Position numbers and translations under genes: made by a program. Below, piece by piece: positions 17,088 through 25,632 of a stretch of DNA of 64,000 nt. Source of the DNA: Oscillospiraceae bacterium (GTDB lineage: Bacteria; Bacillota; Clostridia; Oscillospirales; Ruminococcaceae); contig JAIHAL010000001.1 in NCBI GenBank assembly GCA_020054675.1, positions 124,001 through 188,000 on the forward strand. Reading direction: 5' to 3'. Position 1 is the stretch's first letter, and each line of letters opens with the position of its first letter. The notes under the pieces were generated by a model. That model ran no database searches. It had not been told where the DNA came from and worked only from the letters and a program-made list of their open reading frames with translations.

Positions 17088-17570
17088 ATGAAAGCGTTTG
17101 GAACAGTGCATAAATACGGAGATAACGTTGATACGGACGTAATAATCCCTGCAAGGTACTTGAATACGACCGACCATAAGGAACTTGCCGCTCACTGTAT
17201 GGAAGATATAGACCCTGATTTTGTGAAAAAAGTTAAAGAGGGGGATATAATCGTTGCAAATATGAATTTTGGCTGCGGTTCTTCAAGGGAGCACGCACCG
17301 ATAGCAATTAAGGCAAGCGGAATTTCCTGCGTAATCGCTTCCACTTTTGCAAGAATTTTTTACAGGAATGCCATAAATACGGCTCTTCCCATCCTTGAAT
17401 GCGATGAGGCCGCTAAAAAAATCGAAGATGGCGACCAGGTTGAAATAGATTTTGATACCGGAATTATTACAAACAAGACAAAGAATGAAACCTATCAGGC
17501 TCAGCCGTTCCCAGAGTTTATTAAGGAAATTATAAACGCAGGAGGGCTTTTGAATTCGCTTAAAAAATAA
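17088..17570 (+). CDS. leuD: 3-isopropylmalate dehydratase small subunit
   Basis: Swivelling-domain partner of LeuC. The 160-residue protein shows [15 protein letters not shown] at the start and the substrate loop [12 protein letters not shown] (about 62-73), both diagnostic for the short LeuD type. GGGAGG precedes the ATG. It sits between leuC and leuB in a compact operon. Confidence 0.96.
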   Translation: MKAFGTVHKYGDNVDTDVIIPARYLNTTDHKELAAHCMEDIDPDFVKKVKEGDIIVANMNFGCGSSREHAPIAIKASGISCVIASTFARIFYRNAINTALPILECDEAAKKIEDGDQVEIDFDTGIITNKTKNETYQAQPFPEFIKEIINAGGLLNSLKK

Positions 17571-17591
17571 ATTTTGCAAGGAGATGCCATT

Positions 17592-18665
17592 ATGGTAAAA
17601 AATATAGCTGTCATAAAGGGCGACGGGATAGGCCCTGAAATAGTCACACAGGCGCAGTTGGTTCTTGATAAGGTTGGAGAAAAATTCGGGCACAAGTTTA
17701 ATTATACCGATGTGCTTATGGGCGGATGCGCAATAGATGCGACGGGAGTTCCGCTTCCGCAGGAAACCGTTGATGTATGTCTTAAATCCGACAGCGTGCT
17801 TTTGGGCGCGGTTGGAGGCCCTAAGTGGGATACCCTTCCCGGCAAGCTCCGTCCGGAAGCAGGGCTTCTCGGAATAAGGGGAGCGCTTAAGCTTTTTGCA
17901 AACATACGTCCGGCAAAGCTTTTTCCTTCGCTTGCATCTGCATGTCCTCTTAAAGAAGAAATCACCAATGCCGGCCTTGACCTTGTAATTGTCAGGGAAC
18001 TTATAGGCGGTGCTTATTTTGGAAAAAGAGATACCTATGTTGATGAAAACGGCATAAAAACTGCTTATGATACAATGGCTTACAGCGATTTTGAGATTGA
18101 GAGGATAGCAAGAGTTGCCTTTGAAATGGCAAGAAAGCGCAGAAGCAAGGTACATTCGGTTGATAAAGCAAATGTGCTTGACAGCTCAAGGCTTTGGAGG
18201 GAAGTTGTGCACAAGGTTAAGGAAGAATATCCGGATGTTGAATATTACGATATTCTTGTGGACAACTGTGCAATGCAGCTTGTAAGGAATCCCGGACAGT
18301 TTGATGTTATGGTTACTGAAAATCTTTTTGGAGATATTCTTTCGGACGAGGCAAGCATGATTACGGGTTCACTTGGAATGATTCCATCCGCATCGCTGGG
18401 CGAGGGTACATTGGGACTTTATGAACCTATTCATGGCTCCGCTCCCGATATAGCCGGTCAGAATAAAGCAAATCCGATTGCAACAATTCTGTCGGCTGCA
18501 ATGATGCTCCGTTATTCTTTTGATATGGCAAAGGAAGCGGATGCTATTGAAAATGCTGTGAATGCTGTTCTTGATGAAGGTTTCCGCACCGGCGACATAA
18601 TGTCAGATGGCAAAAAGCTTGTTTCCTGCACTGAAATGGGTGCGCTTATAGTTGAAAAAATATAA
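17592..18665 (+). CDS. leuB: 3-isopropylmalate dehydrogenase
   Basis: NAD-dependent oxidative decarboxylase of leucine synthesis, 357 residues. Signatures: [14 protein letters not shown] at the start, [11 protein letters not shown], and the metal site [20 protein letters not shown], followed by [20 protein letters not shown] in the NAD-binding part. ATG at 17592 is preferred over TTG at 17574 because AAGGAG lies between them at the right distance. leuA is not in the window. A strong terminator follows. Confidence 0.96.
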   Translation: MVKNIAVIKGDGIGPEIVTQAQLVLDKVGEKFGHKFNYTDVLMGGCAIDATGVPLPQETVDVCLKSDSVLLGAVGGPKWDTLPGKLRPEAGLLGIRGALKLFANIRPAKLFPSLASACPLKEEITNAGLDLVIVRELIGGAYFGKRDTYVDENGIKTAYDTMAYSDFEIERIARVAFEMARKRRSKVHSVDKANVLDSSRLWREVVHKVKEEYPDVEYYDILVDNCAMQLVRNPGQFDVMVTENLFGDILSDEASMITGSLGMIPSASLGEGTLGLYEPIHGSAPDIAGQNKANPIATILSAAMMLRYSFDMAKEADAIENAVNAVLDEGFRTGDIMSDGKKLVSCTEMGALIVEKI

Positions 18666-18671
18666 AAATCC

Positions 18672-18705
18672 AATCCCCGCTTTTTAAAAACTGCGGGGAT
18701 TTTTA
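18672..18705 (+). terminator. terminator of leuC-leuD-leuB
   Basis: Nine-base-pair stem AATCCCCGC/GCGGGGATT (18672-18680 with 18693-18701) followed by a T-rich run. Confidence 0.85.
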
Positions 18706-18752
18706 TTTTATCGTGGTTTGCTTTTAAGTACCATTAAAATCCCTTTAAAAAC

Positions 18753-18781
18753 TTGATATTTTTTAATAAATATGTTAAAAT
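18753..18781 (+). promoter_or_regulatory. sigma-A promoter of the DtxR-type regulator gene
   Basis: TTGATA (18753-18758), 17-base spacer, TAAAAT (18776-18781), about 32 bases before the TTG start. Confidence 0.65.
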
Positions 18782-18812
18782 AAAGCATTAAAAGAATTAG
18801 GGGTGTCTTGTT

Positions 18813-19184
18813 TTGGGAATTCATGAATCTGGAGAAAATTATCTTGAAACCATATTGGTGCTCCAAAATAAAAACGGATATGTGCGTTCAATTGATATCG
18901 CAACAGAACTTGGCTTTACAAAACCAAGCATAAGCAGGGCTATGAGCATTCTTAAAAAATCTGAATATATAACAATGGAGAGAAGCGGGCAGATTAAGCT
19001 TACTGAAAAAGGCCTTGCAAAAGCAAATGAAATCTATGAAAGACACCGTATAATCTCGGAATATTTTGAAAAAGTGCTTGGCGTTTCGAAAGAAATTGCC
19101 GATAGGGATGCCTGCAAAATAGAACATGTCATAAGTCAGGAAAGCTTTGATAAGATGAAAAATTTAATAAAAGGAAATGGTTGA
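18813..19184 (+). CDS. DtxR/MntR-type metal-dependent transcriptional regulator
   Basis: Short 123-residue member with the winged HTH (RSIDIATELGFTKPSISRAMSIL, about 29-51) and the start of the metal-binding/dimerisation domain, ending after DRDACKIEHVISQESFDKM, which holds the C-x2-E-H ligands seen in DtxR. There is no SH3-like third domain, as in MntR. The first helix reads ENYLETI where MntR has Asp (EDYIE) and DtxR has Met, so one expected ligand is Asn. The start is TTG with AGGGGTG upstream. Its last eight bases overlap the longer reading of the GH13 gene, so it is coupled to it. Confidence 0.85.
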   Translation: MGIHESGENYLETILVLQNKNGYVRSIDIATELGFTKPSISRAMSILKKSEYITMERSGQIKLTEKGLAKANEIYERHRIISEYFEKVLGVSKEIADRDACKIEHVISQESFDKMKNLIKGNG

Positions 19185-19185
19185 T

Positions 19186-20766
19186 ATGGGCGGCTGGATT
19201 GAAAAAGCTATTTTTTACCATATTTATCCTCTCGGATTTTGCGGTGCGCCTTTGATAAATGCAGGCAATGCCGCAGCAAACCGCATTGAAAAAGTTATAG
19301 AATGGATACCGCATTTAAAATCCATGAAAATCAATGCGCTTTATTTGGGACCGGTTTTTGAATCCATGGTGCATGGATATGATACTGTGGATTATATGAA
19401 AATAGATAAGCGCCTTGGCACTAATGAAAGCTTTAAAAAAGTTTGCGACATGCTTCATGCAAACGGGATAAGGATAATCCTTGACGGGGTATTCAATCAT
19501 GTGGGACGTGATTTTTGGGCATTTAAAGATTTATGCGAAAATGAAAATGCTTCAAAATATAAGGATTGGTTTTGCGGAATAAATTTCAGCCAGACAAGTC
19601 CTTATGGCGACCCGTTTTCTTATGAAGGCTGGAACGGTCATTACAGCCTTGTTAAGCTTAATGTTAAAAATCCTGAAGTTGAAAACTATTTATTTTCATG
19701 CATAAAGATGTGGATTGAGGAGTTTGGAATTGATGGATTAAGGCTTGATGCCGCGGACTGCATCGCGCCGGAATTTTTTAAGAATTTGCGCAGCTTTTCA
19801 AAGGGACTTAATCCTGATTTTTGGCTTGTGGGAGAAATAATTCACGGGGATTACAGAAGATGGGCAAATTCCGATATGCTTGACAGTGTGACAAATTATG
19901 AATGTCATAAGGGAATTTATTCATCCCATAATGACAAGAATTATTTTGAAATAGCATATTCTTTAAACAGGCAGTTTGGAACAGAAGGACTTTATAAGGA
20001 AATTACGCTTTATAATTTTGTCGACAATCATGATGTAAACAGGGTTGCTTCAATGCTTAAAAATCCGGAACATATTTATAATGTCTATACATTGCTTTAT
20101 ACCATGCCGGGAGTGCCGTCTTTATATTACGGCAGCGAATGGGGTATACGCGGGGAAAGGGATAAAAGTTCTGATGCCGCCCTGCGTCCGAATCTTAACC
20201 TTGGTGGCATTGAAAATCCAAATGAAAAACTGCTTGAACATATAAAACTGCTTGGAGAAATACGTGAAGATTCTCCTGCGCTTCAATGCGGTAAATATGA
20301 GCAGGTGCTCGTAAAAAATGAGCAGTTTGTTTTTAAACGCTCATGCGCCGGACAGATAATTTATTGCGCTTTTAATTTGGCGGATAATTCTTATACGCTG
20401 AGCTTTAAAGTAAACGGGACTTCAGTTTGCGATAAGCTTGGCGGAAAGGTTTATAATGCATCAAACGGAAGTGTTGAAATTGAAATGCCTCCGTATTCAT
20501 CAATGATACTTCTTGACGAGTGCGCATCCCAGCCGCATCCTTTGCCTGAAAAAAGAGGAGTTGTCATTGGGGGGAAATACCATCATTTCAAAGGCGGAGA
20601 TTATATTGTAATTGAGGTTGGAAAGCATACAGAAACCCTTGAAGAAATGGTTGTTTATAAGGAAATAGCAGGGCAGGGCAATGTATGGATAAGGCCTTTG
20701 GAAATGTTTATAGGCGAGGTTGATGATTTTGGCAATAAAAAGAAGAGATTTGAATTCATAGGTTAA
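19186..20766 (+). CDS. GH13 alpha-amylase-family glycosidase with C-terminal DUF1653 domain
   Basis: Cytosolic (no signal peptide) alpha-glucan-active enzyme. From the ATG at 19186 (526 residues) the GH13 regions are all present: DGVFNH (100-105), GLRLDAAD with nucleophile D188, GEII with acid E217, and FVDNHD with D283. A beta-sandwich C-domain follows (about 370-440). The last 65 residues (about 462-526, GGKYHHFKGG, KHTETLEEMVVY, WIRPLEMFIGEV) match DUF1653, usually a free small protein. I prefer 19186 over 19177 because AAAGGA is then correctly spaced. It is coupled to the upstream DtxR-type gene. The exact substrate is unknown. Confidence 0.88.
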   Translation: MGGWIEKAIFYHIYPLGFCGAPLINAGNAAANRIEKVIEWIPHLKSMKINALYLGPVFESMVHGYDTVDYMKIDKRLGTNESFKKVCDMLHANGIRIILDGVFNHVGRDFWAFKDLCENENASKYKDWFCGINFSQTSPYGDPFSYEGWNGHYSLVKLNVKNPEVENYLFSCIKMWIEEFGIDGLRLDAADCIAPEFFKNLRSFSKGLNPDFWLVGEIIHGDYRRWANSDMLDSVTNYECHKGIYSSHNDKNYFEIAYSLNRQFGTEGLYKEITLYNFVDNHDVNRVASMLKNPEHIYNVYTLLYTMPGVPSLYYGSEWGIRGERDKSSDAALRPNLNLGGIENPNEKLLEHIKLLGEIREDSPALQCGKYEQVLVKNEQFVFKRSCAGQIIYCAFNLADNSYTLSFKVNGTSVCDKLGGKVYNASNGSVEIEMPPYSSMILLDECASQPHPLPEKRGVVIGGKYHHFKGGDYIVIEVGKHTETLEEMVVYKEIAGQGNVWIRPLEMFIGEVDDFGNKKKRFEFIG

Positions 20767-20793
20767 ATTTAAAGAAATATTAAGAATATTTTC

Positions 20794-20822
20794 TTGCAAT
20801 ACATTGGTACTTGTAGTATCAT
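20794..20822 (+). promoter_or_regulatory. candidate promoter of the AI-2E-type permease gene
   Basis: TTGCAA (20794-20799), 17-base spacer, TATCAT (20817-20822), 27 bases before the ATG. Confidence 0.45.
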
Positions 20823-20849
20823 GTTTTTTGTGTCTGAAAAGGGAGTACT

Positions 20850-22022
20850 ATGGACAACAAGCAATTTAAAGTTTTTTTGAAATATTTTGTGGCATGTGCG
20901 GCAATTGTAATTTTTATGGTATTTTTCCTTTGGAAAAATGAAATTTTTGCCGCATTTGCATCAAAGCTTTTTATGATAATGCGTCCGCTTATTGTGGGCG
21001 GATTTATTGCATTTGTGCTTAATAGGCCTTTTATGAAGATTGAAGCTTTTTATTGCCGGAATTTTAATAAAAAAAGCTCCTTTTCCAAAAGCGGAAAATC
21101 AAGAAATTGGAATGTTCTTTCACTTGTCACGGTATATTTTTTGTTGTTTTTGCTTGTTGGGGGAATAATAGGTTTTATTGTTCCGCAATTTGTTTCAAGC
21201 GTAAAATTTTTTGCTGATAGCTTTGATAGCTACTATTCAAACTTTCAAAAATTTTGGGATAAATATACTTTTGGACTTGATTTGAAGTGGCTTGAAGATT
21301 TTGATATATTAAACAAGCTTTATAAATGGCTGGAAAGCTTTGTCGGAAAAATTCCTGAAATGCTTACGACTGCGCTTGATGTGACGAAAAATATAATTTC
21401 GGGTGTTGCGGATGTTTTTGTCGGGCTTATTTTTTCGATATATGTCCTTGCAGGAAAAAATAAGCTTAAAAGACAAACAGGAATGCTGTTCCGCTCTTTG
21501 CTTTCGGAGAAAAATTATAAAAGGCTTGTTTGGATTTACAGGCTTGTTGCAGATACATTTTCAAATTTTATAAACGGCCAGCTTACTGAAGCATTTATTT
21601 TAGGAATCCTTTGCTTTATTGGCATGACGGTATTGCGTTTCCCGTATGCAATACTTATTAGCGTAATTATAGGGATTACAAATATAATACCTATTTTCGG
21701 ACCGATTATAGGAACAATACCTGGAGCTTTTATTTTGCTTTTGGTCGACCCGATAAAAGCCGTATGGTTTGTTGTTTTTGTAATAATACTTCAGCAAATA
21801 GATTCAAACCTGATTTATCCGAGGGTAGTAGGAGCGTCGGTTGGACTTTCGCCTATATGGATAATGATTGCGATTACGATAGGCGGCGGCTTGTTTGGCA
21901 TAATCGGAATGGTTTTGGCTGTGCCGACAATGTCAATAATATATGTTTTGACTTCAAATTTTGTTGAAAAAAAACTCAAAACAAAAGAGGGCAGTGAAGA
22001 CTTAAAGCAAAATGGGGAATAA
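20850..22022 (+). CDS. AI-2E family transporter / YtvI-like permease
   Basis: Polytopic membrane protein of the AI-2E exporter family, which now includes Na+/H+ antiporter-like and other permeases, so transport of autoinducer-2 should not be assumed. In 390 residues there are about eight membrane segments: two pairs near the N-terminus, a long amphipathic region (about 125-190), and a C-terminal block with the family motifs NGQLTEAFILGILCFIGM, PIFGPIIGTIPG and IYPRVVGASVGLSPIW. It ends with a charged tail. It has its own likely promoter and terminator, so it is monocistronic. Confidence 0.88.
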   Translation: MDNKQFKVFLKYFVACAAIVIFMVFFLWKNEIFAAFASKLFMIMRPLIVGGFIAFVLNRPFMKIEAFYCRNFNKKSSFSKSGKSRNWNVLSLVTVYFLLFLLVGGIIGFIVPQFVSSVKFFADSFDSYYSNFQKFWDKYTFGLDLKWLEDFDILNKLYKWLESFVGKIPEMLTTALDVTKNIISGVADVFVGLIFSIYVLAGKNKLKRQTGMLFRSLLSEKNYKRLVWIYRLVADTFSNFINGQLTEAFILGILCFIGMTVLRFPYAILISVIIGITNIIPIFGPIIGTIPGAFILLLVDPIKAVWFVVFVIILQQIDSNLIYPRVVGASVGLSPIWIMIAITIGGGLFGIIGMVLAVPTMSIIYVLTSNFVEKKLKTKEGSEDLKQNGE

Positions 22023-22033
22023 TTTTATTTTTT

Positions 22034-22064
22034 AAGACTTTTGCTCTTTGTAAAAGTCTTTTTT
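22034..22064 (+). terminator. terminator after the AI-2E-type permease
   Basis: AAGACTTTT (22034-22042) pairs with AAAAGTCTT (22052-22060), followed by TTTT. Confidence 0.8.
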
Positions 22065-22100
22065 ATAGATAAAAAGTTTAAAAGATGGGATTGTGATTTA

Positions 22101-23240
22101 ATGGAAGCTTTATTCAGCAATATTTTTGAATTTCACTGGCAAATGGCAGTAATGTGGCTGATAGGAGGAATTCTCATTTATCTTGCCATTAAAAAGGAAA
22201 TGGAGCCGTCACTCCTTTTGCCGATGGGTTTTGGAGCAATACTTGTAAATCTTCCACTTTCAGGTGCGGTAAATGTGTTTGATAAGGTTACGGGCGAATG
22301 GGAATACGGACCTATTGATACTTTGTTTAGTGCCGGAATTGCAAATGAACTTTTCCCGCTCCTTTTGTTTATAGGAATCGGAGCTATGATTGATTTCACC
22401 CCGCTTCTTTCAAACCCGAAGATGTTTTTGTTTGGCGCTGCCGCACAGTTTGGAATATTCTTTACGCTTATTGTGGCAAGTCTTTTGGGCTTTGACCTGA
22501 AAGATGCAGCTTCAATAGCAATTATTGGAGCGGCTGACGGTCCGACTTCAATTTTTGTTTCAAATTACTTCAATTCAAATTATACCGGAGCAATAGTGGT
22601 TGCGGCTTATTCGTACATGGCGCTTGTGCCGATTGTTCAGCCTCCTGTCATAAAGCTTATAACGACCAAAAAAGAGCGTATGATAAGGATGCCTTACAGC
22701 CAAAAGGAAATCTCAAAGACAACCAAAATACTTTTCCCGATAATTATTACAATAATTGCAGGAATGATTGCTCCTAAGTCTGTTGCGCTTGTAGGATTCC
22801 TTATGTTTGGAAACCTTATCCGTGAATGCGGTGTGCTTAAAAGCCTTTCCGAAACAGCGCAAAATGCTCTTGCAAACCTTATAACTCTTGTGCTTGGGCT
22901 TACAATTGCAACAAAAATGCAGTATGAATCATTCCTTAATGTTCAAACCCTTATGATTATAGCTCTTGGGCTTGTTGCCTTTGTATTCGATACTGTCGGC
23001 GGAGTAATGTTTGCAAAATTCCTTAACCTTTTTGTGAAAAACAAAGTTAATCCTATGGTTGGAGCTTGCGGAATTTCAGCGTTTCCGATGTCTGCAAGGG
23101 TTATAAATAAAATGGGACTTAAAGAAGACCCGCAGAACTTCCTTCTTATGCATGCGGTTGGTGCAAATGTTTCCGGACAGGTTGCTTCGGTTATTGCCGG
23201 AGGCCTTGTAATCACTTTGGTAAGCAATGCTATAAGATAA
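22101..23240 (+). CDS. sodium ion-translocating decarboxylase, beta subunit
   Basis: Membrane carboxy-biotin decarboxylase that couples decarboxylation to Na+ export. The 379-residue product has the family repeats: GIGAMIDFTPLL, the discontinuous helix IIGAADGPTSIFVSNYF, YSYMALVPIVQPPVIKLITTKKER, and the C-terminal GACGISAFPMSARV. I place the start at ATG 22101, because the longer reading from 22041 runs through the preceding terminator. A 45-residue OadG-like gene follows. No alpha (carboxyltransferase) or biotin-carrier subunit is present in the window, so the decarboxylated acid is unknown. Confidence 0.92.
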   Translation: MEALFSNIFEFHWQMAVMWLIGGILIYLAIKKEMEPSLLLPMGFGAILVNLPLSGAVNVFDKVTGEWEYGPIDTLFSAGIANELFPLLLFIGIGAMIDFTPLLSNPKMFLFGAAAQFGIFFTLIVASLLGFDLKDAASIAIIGAADGPTSIFVSNYFNSNYTGAIVVAAYSYMALVPIVQPPVIKLITTKKERMIRMPYSQKEISKTTKILFPIIITIIAGMIAPKSVALVGFLMFGNLIRECGVLKSLSETAQNALANLITLVLGLTIATKMQYESFLNVQTLMIIALGLVAFVFDTVGGVMFAKFLNLFVKNKVNPMVGACGISAFPMSARVINKMGLKEDPQNFLLMHAVGANVSGQVASVIAGGLVITLVSNAIR

Positions 23241-23261
23241 TTGCAGAAAGGCGGAATTAAT

Positions 23262-23399
23262 ATGTTTAATATTGAAAACTTTTTAATATCACTGCCAATA
23301 CTTGGCTGGGGCATGCTTGGAATATTTATAGTAATAGGCATAATAATGCTTTGCGTTATTACTCTTGATAAAATTTTTCCCGCAGAGAAAGATAAATAA
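23262..23399 (+). CDS. OadG-related small membrane subunit
   Basis: A 45-residue product with good GAAAGGCGG ribosome site. It contains one membrane segment (about residues 13-37, LGWGMLGIFIVIGIIMLCVITL) followed by a short charged tail (DKIFPAEKDK). Position directly after the beta subunit, 21 bases apart, and this layout match the small gamma-type subunit that anchors sodium-pump decarboxylases, although it lacks the longer soluble tail of classical OadG. A terminator follows. Confidence 0.75.
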   Translation: MFNIENFLISLPILGWGMLGIFIVIGIIMLCVITLDKIFPAEKDK

Positions 23400-23415
23400 T
23401 AAATTTAAAAACAAT

Positions 23416-23450
23416 AAAAACTTCCGGTTCTATTTTGACCGGAAGTTTTT
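23416..23450 (+). terminator. terminator of the decarboxylase beta/gamma pair
   Basis: 13-bp stem AAAAACTTCCGGT/ACCGGAAGTTTTT (23416-23428 with 23438-23450) with T-run. Confidence 0.85.
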
Positions 23451-23503
23451 ATTTTTTATAAGCCGTTTAAAATCATTCATTTATATCAAATTTTCTTGTA
23501 CTA

Positions 23504-23532
23504 TTGACAAATGAAAGAAAAACAATTAAAAT
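23504..23532 (+). promoter_or_regulatory. strong sigma-A promoter of the ChrB-like/MFS operon
   Basis: Consensus TTGACA (23504-23509), 17-base spacer, TAAAAT (23527-23532). Confidence 0.8.
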
Positions 23533-23567
23533 GTAATGAGTATTACAGGTAATACTCATTACATTTT
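23528..23567. promoter_or_regulatory. perfect 19-bp dyad overlapping the -10 box and start site, likely operator
   Basis: 23528-23546 is the exact reverse complement of 23549-23567, with a two-base centre. It begins inside the -10 element and covers the predicted start near 23539, the classical repressor position. Because transcription would begin within the left arm, it probably acts as DNA and not as an RNA hairpin. Confidence 0.8.
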
Positions 23568-23584
23568 TAAAGGGGGGTGAAAAA

Positions 23585-24142
23585 TTGGATAAAAAAGAAT
23601 GGCTTATATTAAATTTTACTTTGCCAAAAGAGCAATCCCGAGTTCGTGTAAGTGTTTGGAGAAAGCTTAAAAAAAGCGGAGCCGTTAATATTGGACAATC
23701 CATGTGGATACTTCCTAATATGGAAAGCCATCTTGAAATTTTTAATGGGATTTCAAGCGAAATCAAAGAAAATAATGGCAGTTCATACATTGCAAATGCT
23801 GACTTTATAGAGACCGAAAGTTCGGATGATGTTATTGCAGCATTTAATAACACCAGAAACGATGAATACCGGGAATTTATCGACAAATGCGAGGATTTTT
23901 TTCTTGAGATTGAAAAAGAAACACAAAAAGAAAATTTTACATTCGCTGAATTGGAGGAAAATGAGGAAGAATACGATAAACTGGCAGAATGGCTGAACAA
24001 AATAAATAAAAGAGATTTTTTCGGTGCTTTTTTAAAAAATCAATCCGAAGAAGCTCTGCAAAAATGCAAGCAATTGCTGGATGGCTTTGCCGATAAAGTT
24101 TACAAGGTAAGCAATAATGAGGATTTTGGAAAGGATAAGTAA
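23585..24142 (+). CDS. ChrB-like protein (chromate-resistance ChrB N-terminal family)
   Basis: The N-terminal third (WLILNFTLPKEQSRVRVSVWRKLKKSGAV, then SMWILPN) matches the ChrB N-terminal domain, which in proteobacteria belongs to a chromate-responsive regulator. The remainder (about 85-185) is acidic and helical. The characteristic ChrB C-terminal enzyme-like domain is absent, so this is a short form of 185 residues. The start is TTG behind a strong AGGGGGGTGA. It is followed at once by an MFS transporter, and its promoter carries a perfect dyad, so I infer it may be the local repressor. Chromate as the inducer is not shown by the sequence. Confidence 0.6.
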   Translation: MDKKEWLILNFTLPKEQSRVRVSVWRKLKKSGAVNIGQSMWILPNMESHLEIFNGISSEIKENNGSSYIANADFIETESSDDVIAAFNNTRNDEYREFIDKCEDFFLEIEKETQKENFTFAELEENEEEYDKLAEWLNKINKRDFFGAFLKNQSEEALQKCKQLLDGFADKVYKVSNNEDFGKDK

Positions 24143-24143
24143 T

Positions 24144-25370
24144 ATGAATGATGCAAAAAAACGTATTTCACCGGCTGTTGCAGTAATAATCATGTTTGGT
24201 ATTATTAGCATGATGGGTGATGTGGTTTATGAAAGTGCACGGAGCAGCAACAGCCAGTATTTGAATCTGCTTGGAATCAGTGCGGCTAAAGTTGGTTTGG
24301 TATTTGGCATCGGTGAATTTTTAGGTTATTTTATCAGGCTTATATCTGGATTGCTGTCAGATAAAAGTGGAAAGCATTGGATTTTTATGTTTCTTGGATA
24401 CGGAATGCTTCTTGTTGTGCCGCTGATTGGTTTTACTATGAACTGGAATGCAATAATTATATTGATTTTAATGGAGAGAATTGGCAAAGCGTTGAGAAGC
24501 CCCGCAAAAGATACTATTCTTTCCAAAGTTGCTGATAAACAAGTTGGTGTAGGATTTGCCTTTGGATTGCAAGAAGCATTGGACCAAATTGGAGCATTTA
24601 TCGGTCCGCTGATTTTTACTTCAATATTTTATTTTACGAGGAAAAACGGTGTTTTGCAGTATCAATTGGGATATAGAGCATTGTTTATACCTTTTGCAAT
24701 TTTAATGTTATTTTTAGTATTTGTATTTACAAAAGTTAAAAATAATAATCTTGTTCCGGATATAAAAAAGGAACATCATTCAGAGCATTTGCAGCCTGTA
24801 TTTTGGATTTATACAGCTTTTACATTTTTTTGCACATTGGGATTTGTTAATTTCAGTACAGTAGGTTACCATTTAAAAGCAACCAATCTTATGTCTGACG
24901 GAGATATAACACTCGTGTATTCACTTGCTATGATTGCGGATGCTGTAACGGCACTTGTTGTTGGCAAAATTTACGATAAGTTGAAAGCTAAGTCAGGTAA
25001 AAAAGCAGGGGGTCTTCTTGTTTTGATGGTTCTTCCTGCCGTTTCACTCTTATTGCCTGTTTTGACACTAAGCCATTCTGCCATACTTATTGCTATTGGA
25101 ATGATTGTTTTTGGAATTGTAATGGGCATACATGAAACAGTAATGCGTTCAGCTATTGCTGATGTTACGCCATTTGATAAGCGTGGGACAGGGTATGGAG
25201 TTTTCAATACAGGTTACGGTCTTGCTCTTATGATTGGAGCATCTTTAATGGGTCTTTTTTATGATATGAATATGACCGGAGCTATTATAGCATTTACTTT
25301 TGCAACTGAAATTATTGCAGCAATTTTGTATTTTAAAATGAATAATTTGGTTAAAAAACAAAATATATGA
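24144..25370 (+). CDS. MFS transporter
   Basis: Major facilitator protein of about 408 residues with 12 hydrophobic segments. Motif A is visible between TM2 and TM3 as GLLSDKSGKHW and in degenerate form in the second half (GKIYDKLKAKSGKK). LMERIGKALRSPAKDTILS after TM4 and the QEALDQIGAFIGPLIF helix recall transporters near metal or drug resistance genes. ATG at 24144, two bases after the ChrB-like stop with GAAAGG upstream, is preferred over 24117. Substrate unknown; the association with a ChrB-like protein suggests efflux. Confidence 0.85.
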   Translation: MNDAKKRISPAVAVIIMFGIISMMGDVVYESARSSNSQYLNLLGISAAKVGLVFGIGEFLGYFIRLISGLLSDKSGKHWIFMFLGYGMLLVVPLIGFTMNWNAIIILILMERIGKALRSPAKDTILSKVADKQVGVGFAFGLQEALDQIGAFIGPLIFTSIFYFTRKNGVLQYQLGYRALFIPFAILMLFLVFVFTKVKNNNLVPDIKKEHHSEHLQPVFWIYTAFTFFCTLGFVNFSTVGYHLKATNLMSDGDITLVYSLAMIADAVTALVVGKIYDKLKAKSGKKAGGLLVLMVLPAVSLLLPVLTLSHSAILIAIGMIVFGIVMGIHETVMRSAIADVTPFDKRGTGYGVFNTGYGLALMIGASLMGLFYDMNMTGAIIAFTFATEIIAAILYFKMNNLVKKQNI

Positions 25371-25586
25371 TTTTTAATGTTATATCGTTTTTGCTTTAAT
25401 ATATTTTGCCTTCGTTAATTTCGTCAGACGTGTTGCAACGAAATATATAGATGGATTAAAATCGGGTTGTTATAACTTAATCATACAAAAATTGCATTTA
25501 TAATCATAGCAAAGTAAAAATCTTTTTATAATTTATAATATGTAAATCAAGTAGGAGTTTAATAACTTTTGGTTCTAAAAAAGCTA
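25371..25586. other. AT-rich spacer without recognised features
   Basis: Between the MFS stop and the shared terminator. I see no open frame, promoter pair or repeat worth calling. Confidence 0.6.
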
Positions 25587-25629
25587 AAAATGCACACCTT
25601 TCTGCAGCTTGCAGGAAGGTGTGTATTTT
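25587..25629. terminator. strong terminator, mainly for the MerR gene
   Basis: About 20-bp near-perfect stem (25587-25606 with 25610-25629, core CACACCTT/AAGGTGTG) and three-base loop. A-runs on the left give the T-tract for the minus-strand MerR transcript; it can also stop the MFS transcript. Confidence 0.85.
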
Positions 25630-25632
25630 AAT

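Noticed and set aside
17283-18155. 290-residue open frame on the minus strand across leuD/leuB
   Set aside because: leuD and leuB have full family signatures in the plus frames; the antisense frame shows only shadow composition.
23528-23567. The 19-bp dyad as an intrinsic terminator
   Set aside because: It begins within the -10 box, so RNA would contain only part of the left arm, and a TTTTT tail precedes a strong ribosome site; an operator fits better.
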